Shown here one piece after another: positions 7,452-15,112 of a stretch of 34,005 bases of DNA. How positions within the stretch are numbered: position 1 is the first letter of the stretch; the number at the start of each line of letters is the position of its first letter. The notes beneath the pieces were generated by a model. The model had not been told where the DNA came from, did no database searches, and saw only the letters and a program-made list of their open reading frames with translations. The DNA comes from Pseudomonas vranovensis DSM 16006 (GTDB lineage: Bacteria; Pseudomonadota; Gammaproteobacteria; Pseudomonadales; Pseudomonadaceae), in the NCBI RefSeq assembly GCF_000425805.1, contig NZ_KE384457.1, positions 193,484 through 227,488 on the forward strand, given 5' to 3'. The translations under genes and the position numbers were made by a program.

Positions 7452-9430
7452 CTGGATGTTGCTCCGGGCTGCGGTAACGTGTGCCAATGCTGTAATTCGT
7501 AAAGAGCCTGTTCGGCGGTGGTGAAGCGATTGGTGATGCGGCTGACGTAGGTGGGGTAGAGCAGCAGCGTGCCGGCTACCAGCTCATCGAGGCTCAGTTG
7601 CCGTGCGCGTCGGGCTTGCACGTCGTCGTGCAGGCCGCGGTCGAGGGTCAATCCCCAGCCGGCGTAGAACGGCTGGCCGTAGGTGGTGACTGGCACGCCG
7701 CGCAGCAAGGCTTCGAAGCCGGACTGGGACGTCAGCACATGCACCTCGTCGACGGTATCGAGCAACTGTTGCAGCGGTGTGTCGCCAATGACCTCATCGC
7801 ACCAATGCACCGTCTGGGCTTCGTCATCGCCCCGCGCCCGGGTGCCCGCCAGTACTTCCGGGTGCGGCTTGTACAGCACCCAGGCATCGGGGTTGTCCTT
7901 GCGCACGGCCTGCAACAGTTGCAGGTTGCTGCGGATTCGAAGGGCGCCGAAGCGGATCGAAGCGTCGCCTTCCACCTGGCCGGTCACCAGGATCACCCGT
8001 TGTACGTTTGCGGGGCGCTGCCAGGTACTGCCGGGCAGGTTGTATTTGGTGATGCCTGCCTGGCAGATGGCCAGGCGCAGTGCTTTTGCTCGATCAACCA
8101 GCGCCGGCTCGAAGGGCTCGGTACGCAGGATATGTTCCAGGCGCGAGGGGCGTGTGGCGTCGTAGTAGATACCCAGGTCGTCGACCACCCAGGACAAGGG
8201 GCGAGCCTTGCCTGCGCCCAGGCCTACCGAGCGCAGGAAGCCATCTTCGACGCGGTGGACCGGGTGAGGGTGCGCACTGAGGTCGGCGTCGTGCTTGCAG
8301 CCCCAGGACACCACTGGATGCCTGTCGGTAAGTGGATGCTCTGGTTTGACGAAACGAATGGCCGTACCGTCGAAGAACAGCTTCACCAGTGGTTCTTTCC
8401 AGCGACTGAAGCCAAGCATCTGCACCGTGGTCGGCAGCATGCTGCGACGGCGCCGTTGCAAGCCGAGCCAGTTGATCAGCACTTCCGGGCTGCAAGGCTG
8501 GCCGCGTTCGGGGCAAACATAGCGGGGGTAGCCCACAAGGCTTGCATGAATCAACTGTGCAAGGCTTGCCGGCATGCGTCGGGACGGTGCCGGAAGGCGG
8601 TCATGGGTCAAGCCCCAGCCGGCATAGAAAGGCATGCCCCAGGTATGCACAGGTACGCTCCACAGCAGCGCATCGAAGCCCAGTTGTGAGGTCATCACGT
8701 ACACGGCGCGCATGCGCGGCAGCAGCTCGGCCGGGTGAACATTGCGCGACAGCACCTGCACACGAGGGTGGGCCAGTGCCTTCAGGTCGAAATGCCCCTG
8801 CTTGCGGCCGGCAACGACATCCGGATGAACCTTGAGCAGGACCGTACTGGTGGGGTAGCGCTCCAGGGCTGCACCAAGCATCGCCATGAAGTCGTCCGGG
8901 CCAGCGCCTTGCAGCGAGGCATCACCGAAGGTCTGGTCGGCGACCAGTACGCAGTCGTCTGGCAGATCGAGAGGCTCGATCCGGGCGTCGTTGTACTTGG
9001 ATACCCGCTGTTGCTGCCATAGCTGTTGCAGCGCCAGGGCGCGTTCACTTTCACTGGCAGTCAGGGGGGCGGCGATCAGCTGTTCCAGGCGCGAAGGAGC
9101 GCTGGCATCGTAGTAAATACCCACGTCATCGACGATCAGCGACAGCGGTGGGTCATCGGCACCCAGGCCTACGGAGCGCAGAAACCCGTCTTCCAGGGTC
9201 AGGATGGGCTTGCTGTTTTTCGCCGCGATGGCCATCGCCTTGTGCGCGCTGGGTTTGCGCCCCCAGGCCATGATCTGCTCGGCCTGCTCTGCATCGGCCA
9301 CAGTGCCGTTATGCAGCGCGAAATCGGGCAGCAGCGAGGGCAGCGTGGTAATGCGTTGAGCACCTTTGGACAGGATCAACAAGCGCGGGCGAGGAAAAGC
9401 GTCATCCATAAACGTGGAGCGAAAATCCAT
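7391..9430 (-). CDS. kpsC: KpsC, dual-module capsule beta-Kdo transferase
   Basis: A 679-residue protein, the same length as E. coli KpsC (about 675). Module 1 shows EDGFLRS (80-86), DQTFGD (165-170), HPD (202-204) and PFYAGWGLT (267-275). Module 2 shows EDGFLRS (395-401), GQVEGDAS (484-491), HPE (523-525) and PFYAGWGLT (587-595). The two modules add alternating beta-Kdo residues to the KpsS product in the cytoplasm (GT99/GT107 families). It is the first gene of the seven-gene operon and overlaps kpsS. Neither the ATG at 9430 nor the internal ATG at 9409 has an obvious ribosome site, so the exact start is uncertain. This is the more canonical of the two KpsC copies. Confidence 0.92.
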   Translation of the reverse strand: MDFRSTFMDDAFPRPRLLILSKGAQRITTLPSLLPDFALHNGTVADAEQAEQIMAWGRKPSAHKAMAIAAKNSKPILTLEDGFLRSVGLGADDPPLSLIVDDVGIYYDASAPSRLEQLIAAPLTASESERALALQQLWQQQRVSKYNDARIEPLDLPDDCVLVADQTFGDASLQGAGPDDFMAMLGAALERYPTSTVLLKVHPDVVAGRKQGHFDLKALAHPRVQVLSRNVHPAELLPRMRAVYVMTSQLGFDALLWSVPVHTWGMPFYAGWGLTHDRLPAPSRRMPASLAQLIHASLVGYPRYVCPERGQPCSPEVLINWLGLQRRRRSMLPTTVQMLGFSRWKEPLVKLFFDGTAIRFVKPEHPLTDRHPVVSWGCKHDADLSAHPHPVHRVEDGFLRSVGLGAGKARPLSWVVDDLGIYYDATRPSRLEHILRTEPFEPALVDRAKALRLAICQAGITKYNLPGSTWQRPANVQRVILVTGQVEGDASIRFGALRIRSNLQLLQAVRKDNPDAWVLYKPHPEVLAGTRARGDDEAQTVHWCDEVIGDTPLQQLLDTVDEVHVLTSQSGFEALLRGVPVTTYGQPFYAGWGLTLDRGLHDDVQARRARQLSLDELVAGTLLLYPTYVSRITNRFTTAEQALYELQHWHTLPQPGATSRWQDLIQRLSSLLGLKRLRS

Positions 9431-9457
9431 TTGAGTGTGTGGCTGCGCACGGCAGAA

Positions 9458-9476
9458 CCGATAGGGTGGCTATCGG
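9458..9476. promoter_or_regulatory. Hairpin in the kpsC leader
   Basis: A perfect 7-base inverted repeat, CCGATAG-GGTGG-CTATCGG, lies 28 bases upstream of the kpsC ATG and so in its probable 5' leader. There is no T-run after it on the minus strand, so it looks more like an mRNA stability or translation element than a terminator. Confidence 0.4.
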
Positions 9477-9495
9477 GAAAATTATGTCGCGCGGA

Positions 9496-9513
9496 TGTTA
9501 ATACAAATTAACA
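9496..9513. promoter_or_regulatory. Candidate operator upstream of kpsC operon
   Basis: A perfect inverted repeat with 7-base arms, TGTTAAT-ACAA-ATTAACA, lies in a short AT-rich patch upstream of kpsC, in the only gap (9431-9597) from which the seven-gene operon could be started. A minus-strand CATAAT just downstream could serve as a -10 box. A second, weaker inverted repeat (ATTTCG/CGAAAT) is at 9528-9551. The binding protein is not known. Confidence 0.45.
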
Positions 9514-9597
9514 AATGGATGACGGACATTTCGTACAAAAAAAGCGAAATTTCCGACAGATCTTAGATTCACCCCAGCTGCCCCACCCTCACACTGC

Positions 9598-10638
9598 TCA
9601 AAGCAGGCTGAGCAAGTAATCGTACTTCTCCCGCAGCACCGCCATGCGTTGCTTTGCCTGGTACTCCTCGATGGTTTCCGGGCGCAGGCAGTGGTACAGC
9701 GCAGTCAGCAGGAATATGTAGTTCAGGTTGCGTATGGCCTCGTCGGTGTCAAAGCACGGGGGCAAGGCTGCACGGTAGGCCTCGATGAATTCCTGCTGGG
9801 CTGCGAGGAATACTTTCATGTCATTGCGACGGAACAAGCTGCCCAGGTAGGCGCCGCCATCAAAGCCCACGCGCCCGACCTTGACTTCGCTCCAGTCGAT
9901 CAGCTGCAGCTTGCCGTTGTCGACGAACAGGTTCTTGCGCAGGTAATCCATGTGGCTGATGCAGCGGGGGCTGCGCTTGGCTGCAGCTTGAAGGCGGGAG
10001 AGCAAGGGAGTGAAGGCCTTGAACTTGTCTGCCAGGCCCGTGAAATGCTCATCGCTCTGCGCCAGGCGCTCGAGTTCGGGCAGGCAGCGGGCAAAGTTGA
10101 AGCGTGGACGCAACAGGAACCACGGCCGGAAGAAGTCCATGGTCCATAGCAGTGGAGCCTTGTGCAGGGGCTGCTTGCACAAATAGCGATGGCTCAAGCT
10201 TTCAAGCTCGACAATGCCCAGTGCCAGCTGTTTGGCGATGGCCTGCATGCGTGGCGGTTTACCGCGTACGAACTCGGTGAAAATCAGGCTTTCGCCGGGG
10301 GTTTCAATAACCCCCAGGCAGGCGGGGTAGTGAAAGTGTTCGCTGCCGCTGAGCATGCCTTGGGCGCGGTGGAAGCGCGCTTCTTGGCTGCCGATAAAAG
10401 CAACCTTGCGAATCGATTTTTCTACCAGCTCAACCGTCTGGCCCGTGCAGGGGTCAAGAAGCTGGTGGTGGCGTACGTAGTTGACGAATGAGGCGTTGGA
10501 GTCCAGGTCCTGGCTGGTGATAGCCAGTGGCAGTTCACCCCATTGGGGCATCAGCGCGCGTAGGTGGTGTTCCAGTCGGCCTTGTTGCCAGCGATAAAGC
10601 GTTCTGCAGCCTTGCAGGGGGTGTAGATCCGTATTCAT
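9598..10638 (-). CDS. Aminoglycoside-phosphotransferase-like kinase in capsule locus
   Basis: A 346-residue APH/choline-kinase-fold protein. Brenner-type catalytic loop H229-M-D231-x4-N236 and the metal-binding D248 in LIDWS are clear; K74 in VEKSIRK is the likely ATP-binding Lys. The ATG at 10638 is preferred over a TTG at 10656 that would add six residues. It is divergent from kpsF and lies just upstream of the kpsC operon in the same direction, separated by 167 bases. The family phosphorylates hydroxyl groups of sugars, lipids or small molecules. A Kdo, lipid-anchor or capsule-sugar kinase would fit the neighbours, but nothing in the sequence fixes the substrate. Confidence 0.72.
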   Translation of the reverse strand: MNTDLHPLQGCRTLYRWQQGRLEHHLRALMPQWGELPLAITSQDLDSNASFVNYVRHHQLLDPCTGQTVELVEKSIRKVAFIGSQEARFHRAQGMLSGSEHFHYPACLGVIETPGESLIFTEFVRGKPPRMQAIAKQLALGIVELESLSHRYLCKQPLHKAPLLWTMDFFRPWFLLRPRFNFARCLPELERLAQSDEHFTGLADKFKAFTPLLSRLQAAAKRSPRCISHMDYLRKNLFVDNGKLQLIDWSEVKVGRVGFDGGAYLGSLFRRNDMKVFLAAQQEFIEAYRAALPPCFDTDEAIRNLNYIFLLTALYHCLRPETIEEYQAKQRMAVLREKYDYLLSLL

Positions 10639-10773
10639 GAACTTCAACTTAGGCAACTGCCGTTTGTCCGATTTGTAGCGGTTTTGGTAACAATATGCTG
10701 AGCCATACAGCCCACAGGCACAACGAAAAGTTTACCGAGAAGCGCGCAGCTGTGGGTCGGCGCGCACATAAAA

Positions 10774-10801
10774 TTGTCTAAATTGCCAACACAGGTGTAA
10801 A
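10774..10801 (+). promoter_or_regulatory. Possible sigma-70 promoter for kpsF
   Basis: TTGTCT (10774-10779), a 16-base spacer and TGTAAA (10796-10801) lie 78 bases before the kpsF ATG, in the 241-base gap between kpsF and the divergent kinase gene. Both boxes match only 4 of 6 consensus bases. Confidence 0.35.
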
Positions 10802-10879
10802 TGCACTTTTCTAAATGTTGCAAAATCCTTAAAATTCCGCCCTCGAAACCATGTTGTTTTTCAGGGACGAAAGTCAAAA

Positions 10880-11812
10880 ATGAACCACCTTGCAATTGCT
10901 AAAGAAGCCCTTATCGCTCAAGCCCAGGCGGTTACCCAGCTGGCTGATCGCTTGAATGGCGAATTCCAGCAGGCTGTTGAGCTGATCCTCGGTTGCCAGG
11001 GACGCACCGTGGTCTGCGGCATGGGTAAATCCGGCCTGATCGGGCAAAAAATGGTTGCTACCTTTGCATCCACTGGTACCCCCAGCTTCTTCCTGCACCC
11101 GGCCGAAGCCTTCCATGGCGACCTGGGCATGCTCAAGCCGATCGATGTGCTGATTCTGATCAGCTACAGCGGCGAGACTGAAGAGCTGATCAAACTGATT
11201 CCGAGCCTCAAGTCCTTCGGCAACAAGTTCATCGCCATGACAGGCAATGGTAATTCGACACTGGCCAAGCACGCCGACATCTGGCTGGACATTTCCGTCG
11301 AGCGCGAAGTGTGCCCGAACAACCTGGCACCGACCACCTCCACCCTGGCGACCATGGCCATGGGCGATGCACTGGCCGTGGCCCTGATCGAAGCCATGCA
11401 GTTCAAGCCGATGGACTTCGCCCGGTACCACCCCGGCGGCAGCCTGGGCCGCAAACTGCTGACCCGCGTCAGCGACGTCATGCATACGCCCGCACCGGTC
11501 GTTACGCCGGCCACCAGCTTCCATGACTGCCTGATGGTCATGACTCAATGCCGCATGGGCCTGACCGTGGTCATGGACGAGAACAAGCTGGTCGGTATCG
11601 TCACGGACGGCGACCTGCGTCGTGCGCTGCTCGAAAATGAAGGGATCATTCATACCACCGTGGCTCACTTCATGACTGCCAATCCGCACACCATCAAGTC
11701 GGATGCGCAATTGTCGGAAGCTGAAGCCTATATGCGGGACAACAAGATCCGCGCTTTGGCTGTGACCGACCATGACAATGCGGTTGTGGGTGTGGTCGAG
11801 ATCTTCGACTGA
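10880..11812 (+). CDS. kpsF: Arabinose-5-phosphate isomerase, capsule type
   Basis: A 310-residue KdsD/KpsF family enzyme. The SIS domain (about 1-180) has GMGKSGLIGQK near 48-58, HPAEAFHGDLG and SYSGETEE. Two CBS domains fill about 195-310. It interconverts ribulose-5-phosphate and arabinose-5-phosphate, the first committed step of Kdo synthesis. It is the only plus-strand gene in the capsule locus and is transcribed towards kdsBC, sharing a bidirectional terminator with it. Pseudomonas normally carries a housekeeping KdsD elsewhere, so this is probably the capsule-dedicated copy (inference). Confidence 0.93.
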   Translation: MNHLAIAKEALIAQAQAVTQLADRLNGEFQQAVELILGCQGRTVVCGMGKSGLIGQKMVATFASTGTPSFFLHPAEAFHGDLGMLKPIDVLILISYSGETEELIKLIPSLKSFGNKFIAMTGNGNSTLAKHADIWLDISVEREVCPNNLAPTTSTLATMAMGDALAVALIEAMQFKPMDFARYHPGGSLGRKLLTRVSDVMHTPAPVVTPATSFHDCLMVMTQCRMGLTVVMDENKLVGIVTDGDLRRALLENEGIIHTTVAHFMTANPHTIKSDAQLSEAEAYMRDNKIRALAVTDHDNAVVGVVEIFD

Positions 11813-11838
11813 TCAAGCGGCGTTACGCTTAAAGAAGA

Positions 11839-11863
11839 ACGGGGCCTGAAGGCCCCGTTTTCT
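11839..11863. terminator. Bidirectional rho-independent terminator
   Basis: Stem ACGGGGCC-TGAA-GGCCCCGT (11839-11858), followed by TTTTCT on the plus strand and a T-rich TTCTTCTTT on the minus strand. It lies between the convergent kpsF and kdsBC stops and can end both transcripts. Confidence 0.92.
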
Positions 11864-11871
11864 TTGCTTGG

Positions 11872-13158
11872 TTATTGCGCCATTTTCGCCATTACCTGCG
11901 CATAGCCTGAAGCGGTGCCCAGCACCGCATCCTTGCCTTGCGCAACCAGAATGGCATCCGCCACTTCACGGAAGGCACCGGTGCCACCTGCGGCAGTCAG
12001 CACATGGGTGGCTGCTGCTTTGACGTAAACCGGCGCATCCGCCACGGCAAACGACAGGGCGCAGGCTGCAAAGGCCGGCAGGTCGATGCAGTCGTCACCA
12101 ATACATGCCGTTTGTGCAGCGCTGACACCAGCCTCGGCCATCAACTGATTGCAGGCAGCTTGCTTGTCCTTCACGCCGAACTGGCAGAGGGTAATGCCCA
12201 GATCGGCAACCCGCTTGCGCAGTGTCGCCGAATCACGACCCGACAACACCGCAACACGCACACCATTCTCTTCCAGCAGGCGCATGCCCATGCCGTCGCG
12301 AACATGGAAGCGCTTAAGGCATTCACCGCTGGCGTCGTAGTAAATGCCGCCGTCGGTGAGCACGCCGTCCACGTCGGTAATCACCAGGCGAACGTCATTG
12401 AGCGTTGGCTTCGGAGCAGGGGGTTGCCCGCTCATCAGGGCGCGTACTTGCTCCAGGCACTCTGGCGTATCGACACCCGGCCCGGTTGGTTCGACCAGAT
12501 AGGCGCGAATGCAGTAGCCGGCGGCCATAAGGCGCAGTTGCTCAAGCTTCTCTGCATGTTCAAGCATCGGCTGCGGCAAGCCGCTGTAGTCGGCCAATAC
12601 ATCGCGGCGATAACCGTAGACGCCAACATGCTTGAGGTAGTTCGCCACGTCACCGTCGCGCGGGTAAGGGATTGGCGAGCGGCTGAAGTACAACGCATTG
12701 CCGTTGTTCGCCAGCACCACTTTCACCGTGTTGGGATTACCGGCTTCATGGCTGTCGATCGAGTGGCACAAGGTGCCAACCTTCACGCTGGTATCGGCGA
12801 GCATGCCGGCAGCCAGTGCTTCGATATCTGCCGGGCGTACCAGTGGCTCATCACCTTGCAGGTTGATGTAAATATCCGCGTCGACCTGAGCCATGACTTC
12901 AGCCAGGCGGTCGGTACCGGAGGGGTGGTCTGGTGAGGTCATTACACATTCGCCACCGAACGCACGCACGGCTTGTGCGACGCGCTCGTCATCGGTGGCA
13001 ACGACTACTACCTGGGCATTGGCGACCTGCAGGGCACGCTCGTACACGTGCTGCACCATCGGCTTGCCGGCGATATCGGCCAACGGCTTGCCGGGGAGGC
13101 GAGTGGAGCCATAGCGGGCGGGAATGACAATAGCGACCCGTTGTTCTGTGCTTGCCAT
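11872..13158 (-). CDS. KdsB-KdsC fusion: CMP-Kdo synthetase and Kdo-8-phosphate phosphatase
   Basis: A 428-residue bifunctional protein. Residues 1 to about 245 are a full CMP-Kdo synthetase (KdsB/KpsU): IPARYGSTRLPGKPL at 12-26, LQGDEPL at 100-106, and NPNTVKVV. After a short Pro-rich linker (245-252), residues 255-428 are a C0-type HAD phosphatase (KdsC/YrbI): DVDGVLTDGG at 262-271 with nucleophile D262, S306 in LSGRDS, GVKDK and GDDCIDL. The first half uses Kdo and CTP, the second makes Kdo from Kdo-8-P, so two consecutive steps are joined but in reverse domain order. The ATG at 13158 has AAGGA 8 bases upstream; a longer frame to 13197 would overlap kdsA and lacks a better start. It is the last gene of galE-kdsA-kdsBC. 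Confidence 0.93.
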   Translation of the reverse strand: MASTEQRVAIVIPARYGSTRLPGKPLADIAGKPMVQHVYERALQVANAQVVVVATDDERVAQAVRAFGGECVMTSPDHPSGTDRLAEVMAQVDADIYINLQGDEPLVRPADIEALAAGMLADTSVKVGTLCHSIDSHEAGNPNTVKVVLANNGNALYFSRSPIPYPRDGDVANYLKHVGVYGYRRDVLADYSGLPQPMLEHAEKLEQLRLMAAGYCIRAYLVEPTGPGVDTPECLEQVRALMSGQPPAPKPTLNDVRLVITDVDGVLTDGGIYYDASGECLKRFHVRDGMGMRLLEENGVRVAVLSGRDSATLRKRVADLGITLCQFGVKDKQAACNQLMAEAGVSAAQTACIGDDCIDLPAFAACALSFAVADAPVYVKAAATHVLTAAGGTGAFREVADAILVAQGKDAVLGTASGYAQVMAKMAQ

Positions 13159-13189
13159 GTTCACAATCCTTGCTTTAACAGACGCAGCT

Positions 13190-14032
13190 TCAGGCAATGT
13201 TCAGCGGTGGGAACGACTTGACCAGATCATCCAGAGCCTTGATCTGCGCCAGGAATGGTTCCAGTTGATCCAGCGGCAGGGCGCTTGGGCCGTCGCACTT
13301 GGCTTGGTCCGGGTTCGGGTGGGCCTCCAGGAACAGGCCGGCCAGGCCAACACCCATACCGGCACGGGCCAGTTCGACCACTTGCTCACGACGGCCACCG
13401 GACGCAGCGCCCGATGGGTCGCGTTGTTGCAGGGCGTGGGTCACGTCGAAAATGATTGGCAAGTTGTCGCAGGTGCGCTTCATCACGCCAAAACCGAGCA
13501 TGTCTACCACCAGGTTGTCGTAACCCAGGCAGGTACCGCGGTCGCACAGGATCAGCTGGTCGTTACCGGCTTCCTTGAACTTGTGCACGATGTTCTGCAC
13601 TTGTGACGGGCTCAGGAACTGAGGCTTCTTGATGTTGACCGGCTTACCGGTTTTGGCCAGAGCCATGACCAGGTCGGTTTGACGGGCCAGGAATGCAGGC
13701 AACTGCAGTACGTCGCATACTTCGGCAACAGGAGCAGCTTGATAGATTTCGTGGACGTCGGTAATCACCGGTACGCCGAACTCGGCCTTCACTTTCTCGA
13801 AAATACGCAGGCCTTCTTCCATGCCCGGGCCACGGTAGGAGTGGATGGAAGAGCGGTTGGCTTTATCGAAGCTGGCTTTGAATACGTAAGGAATGCCCAG
13901 CTTTTCGGTGACGCGCACGTACTCGGCGCAAGCGGTTAAGGCCAGGTCCAAGGACTCGAGGACGTTGACGCCGCCGAATAGTACAAAAGGGGCGGAGTTG
14001 GAAACCTTTACAGTTGATGTGATAGAAATCAT
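13190..14032 (-). CDS. kdsA: 3-deoxy-8-phosphooctulonate (Kdo-8-P) synthase
   Basis: A 280-residue KdsA, of standard length. It condenses phosphoenolpyruvate with arabinose-5-phosphate. Family signatures are continuous: LFGGVNVLES, FKASFDKANRSS, LPAFLARQTDL, KKPQFLSP, DVTHALQQRDP and EAHPNPD. The Asn of GGVNVLES (N23) marks the metal-independent class, as in E. coli KdsA. The kdsBC start lies 31 bases downstream and galE ends 60 bases upstream. With kpsF and kdsBC it completes a local CMP-Kdo supply. It is likely a second copy beside a housekeeping kdsA (inference). Confidence 0.95.
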   Translation of the reverse strand: MISITSTVKVSNSAPFVLFGGVNVLESLDLALTACAEYVRVTEKLGIPYVFKASFDKANRSSIHSYRGPGMEEGLRIFEKVKAEFGVPVITDVHEIYQAAPVAEVCDVLQLPAFLARQTDLVMALAKTGKPVNIKKPQFLSPSQVQNIVHKFKEAGNDQLILCDRGTCLGYDNLVVDMLGFGVMKRTCDNLPIIFDVTHALQQRDPSGAASGGRREQVVELARAGMGVGLAGLFLEAHPNPDQAKCDGPSALPLDQLEPFLAQIKALDDLVKSFPPLNIA

Positions 14033-14092
14033 TTAAATTAAGTCTGCAGTCAAGTTAGATTCAGAAATTCATTTGAGGGTTTTAAGGCGTTT

Positions 14093-15112
14093 TTATTCAG
14101 CAGGGTTGTATCCGTTTGGATTGGTTTCCTGCCATTTCCAGTGGTCCTTGCACATGTCGTCAATCCCTAGAGTGGCTTCCCAGCCTAGAGTTTGTTTTGC
14201 ATAGTTAGGGTTTGCGAAGCAAGTAGCCACATCACCTTTTCGGCGAGGAGCGAATTTAAAAGGAACTTCTTTGTTAGAGGCTTTTTTAAAAGCATTGACG
14301 ATGTCGATAACGCTATACCCAACGCCTGTACCTAGGTTGATTTCCAAGCATTGCGACTCCCCTATTTGTTCAATAGCTTTAAGGTGACCTCGCGCCAGAT
14401 CTGTTACGTGGATATAATCTCTCACGCCAGTTCCATCTGGTGTGTCATAGTCATTTCCAAAAACTGTTAACTCTTTAAGTTTTCCGATTGCTACTTGCGC
14501 AACATAAGGCATTAAATTATTTGGTGTGTCCAGAGGGTCTTCCCCAATCAACCCGCTGGAGTGGGCTCCAGCAGGGTTGAAATACCTCAAAATCGTAATG
14601 CTCCAGTCTGGGGATGAAGCGAAAACGTCACGAAGAATATTTTCGATTACTAGCTTCGAGTTTCCGTAGGGGTTGGTAGTGGACAGGGGGTGTGTTTCGG
14701 TAAGCGGCAGAAATTGAGGTTGGCCGTAGACGGTTGCGGATGAGCTGAATACTATGTTTTTTACATTCAAGCTCTTCATTGCTTTAAGTAATGATAAGGT
14801 TCCTGCGACGTTATTTTCATAATAACTAATTGGGTCGCTGGTAGACTCGCCAACTGATTTAAGTCCAGCAAAGTGAATCACAGTGTCGCAGTTGTAAAGG
14901 TGAATGGTTTGTTCGAGTGTTTTTTGGTCAAGGATGTCGCCGCTTACGAAGTTTATAGCTTTTCCTGTGATTTCTTCTATTCTTTTTATTGCGAGTGGAG
15001 AACTGTTTGAGAAATTATCATATATGATGATTTCATGTCCGGCTTCCAATAGCTCGACGCATGTGTGAGACCCGATATAGCCAGCGCCGCCGGTGACAAG
15101 GATTTTTCTCAT
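14093..15112 (-). CDS. galE: UDP-glucose 4-epimerase
   Basis: A 339-residue extended SDR with the NAD-binding TGGAGYIGSH at 7-16, FSSSATVYG for the catalytic Ser and PYGNSK for the Tyr/Lys pair. It interconverts UDP-glucose and UDP-galactose (or their N-acetyl forms), giving a donor for the capsule glycosyltransferase. The ATG has GAGG about 8 bases upstream. Its bases are visibly AT-richer than kdsA next door, marking the right-hand edge of the conserved Kdo genes and the start of the likely exchangeable capsule-specific stretch. Confidence 0.93.
   Translation of the reverse strand: MRKILVTGGAGYIGSHTCVELLEAGHEIIIYDNFSNSSPLAIKRIEEITGKAINFVSGDILDQKTLEQTIHLYNCDTVIHFAGLKSVGESTSDPISYYENNVAGTLSLLKAMKSLNVKNIVFSSSATVYGQPQFLPLTETHPLSTTNPYGNSKLVIENILRDVFASSPDWSITILRYFNPAGAHSSGLIGEDPLDTPNNLMPYVAQVAIGKLKELTVFGNDYDTPDGTGVRDYIHVTDLARGHLKAIEQIGESQCLEINLGTGVGYSVIDIVNAFKKASNKEVPFKFAPRRKGDVATCFANPNYAKQTLGWEATLGIDDMCKDHWKWQETNPNGYNPAE

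Noticed and set aside
10644..10895. 83-codon frame across the kpsF/kinase promoter gap
   Set aside because: Overlaps the starts of both genes and the promoter region; no domain.
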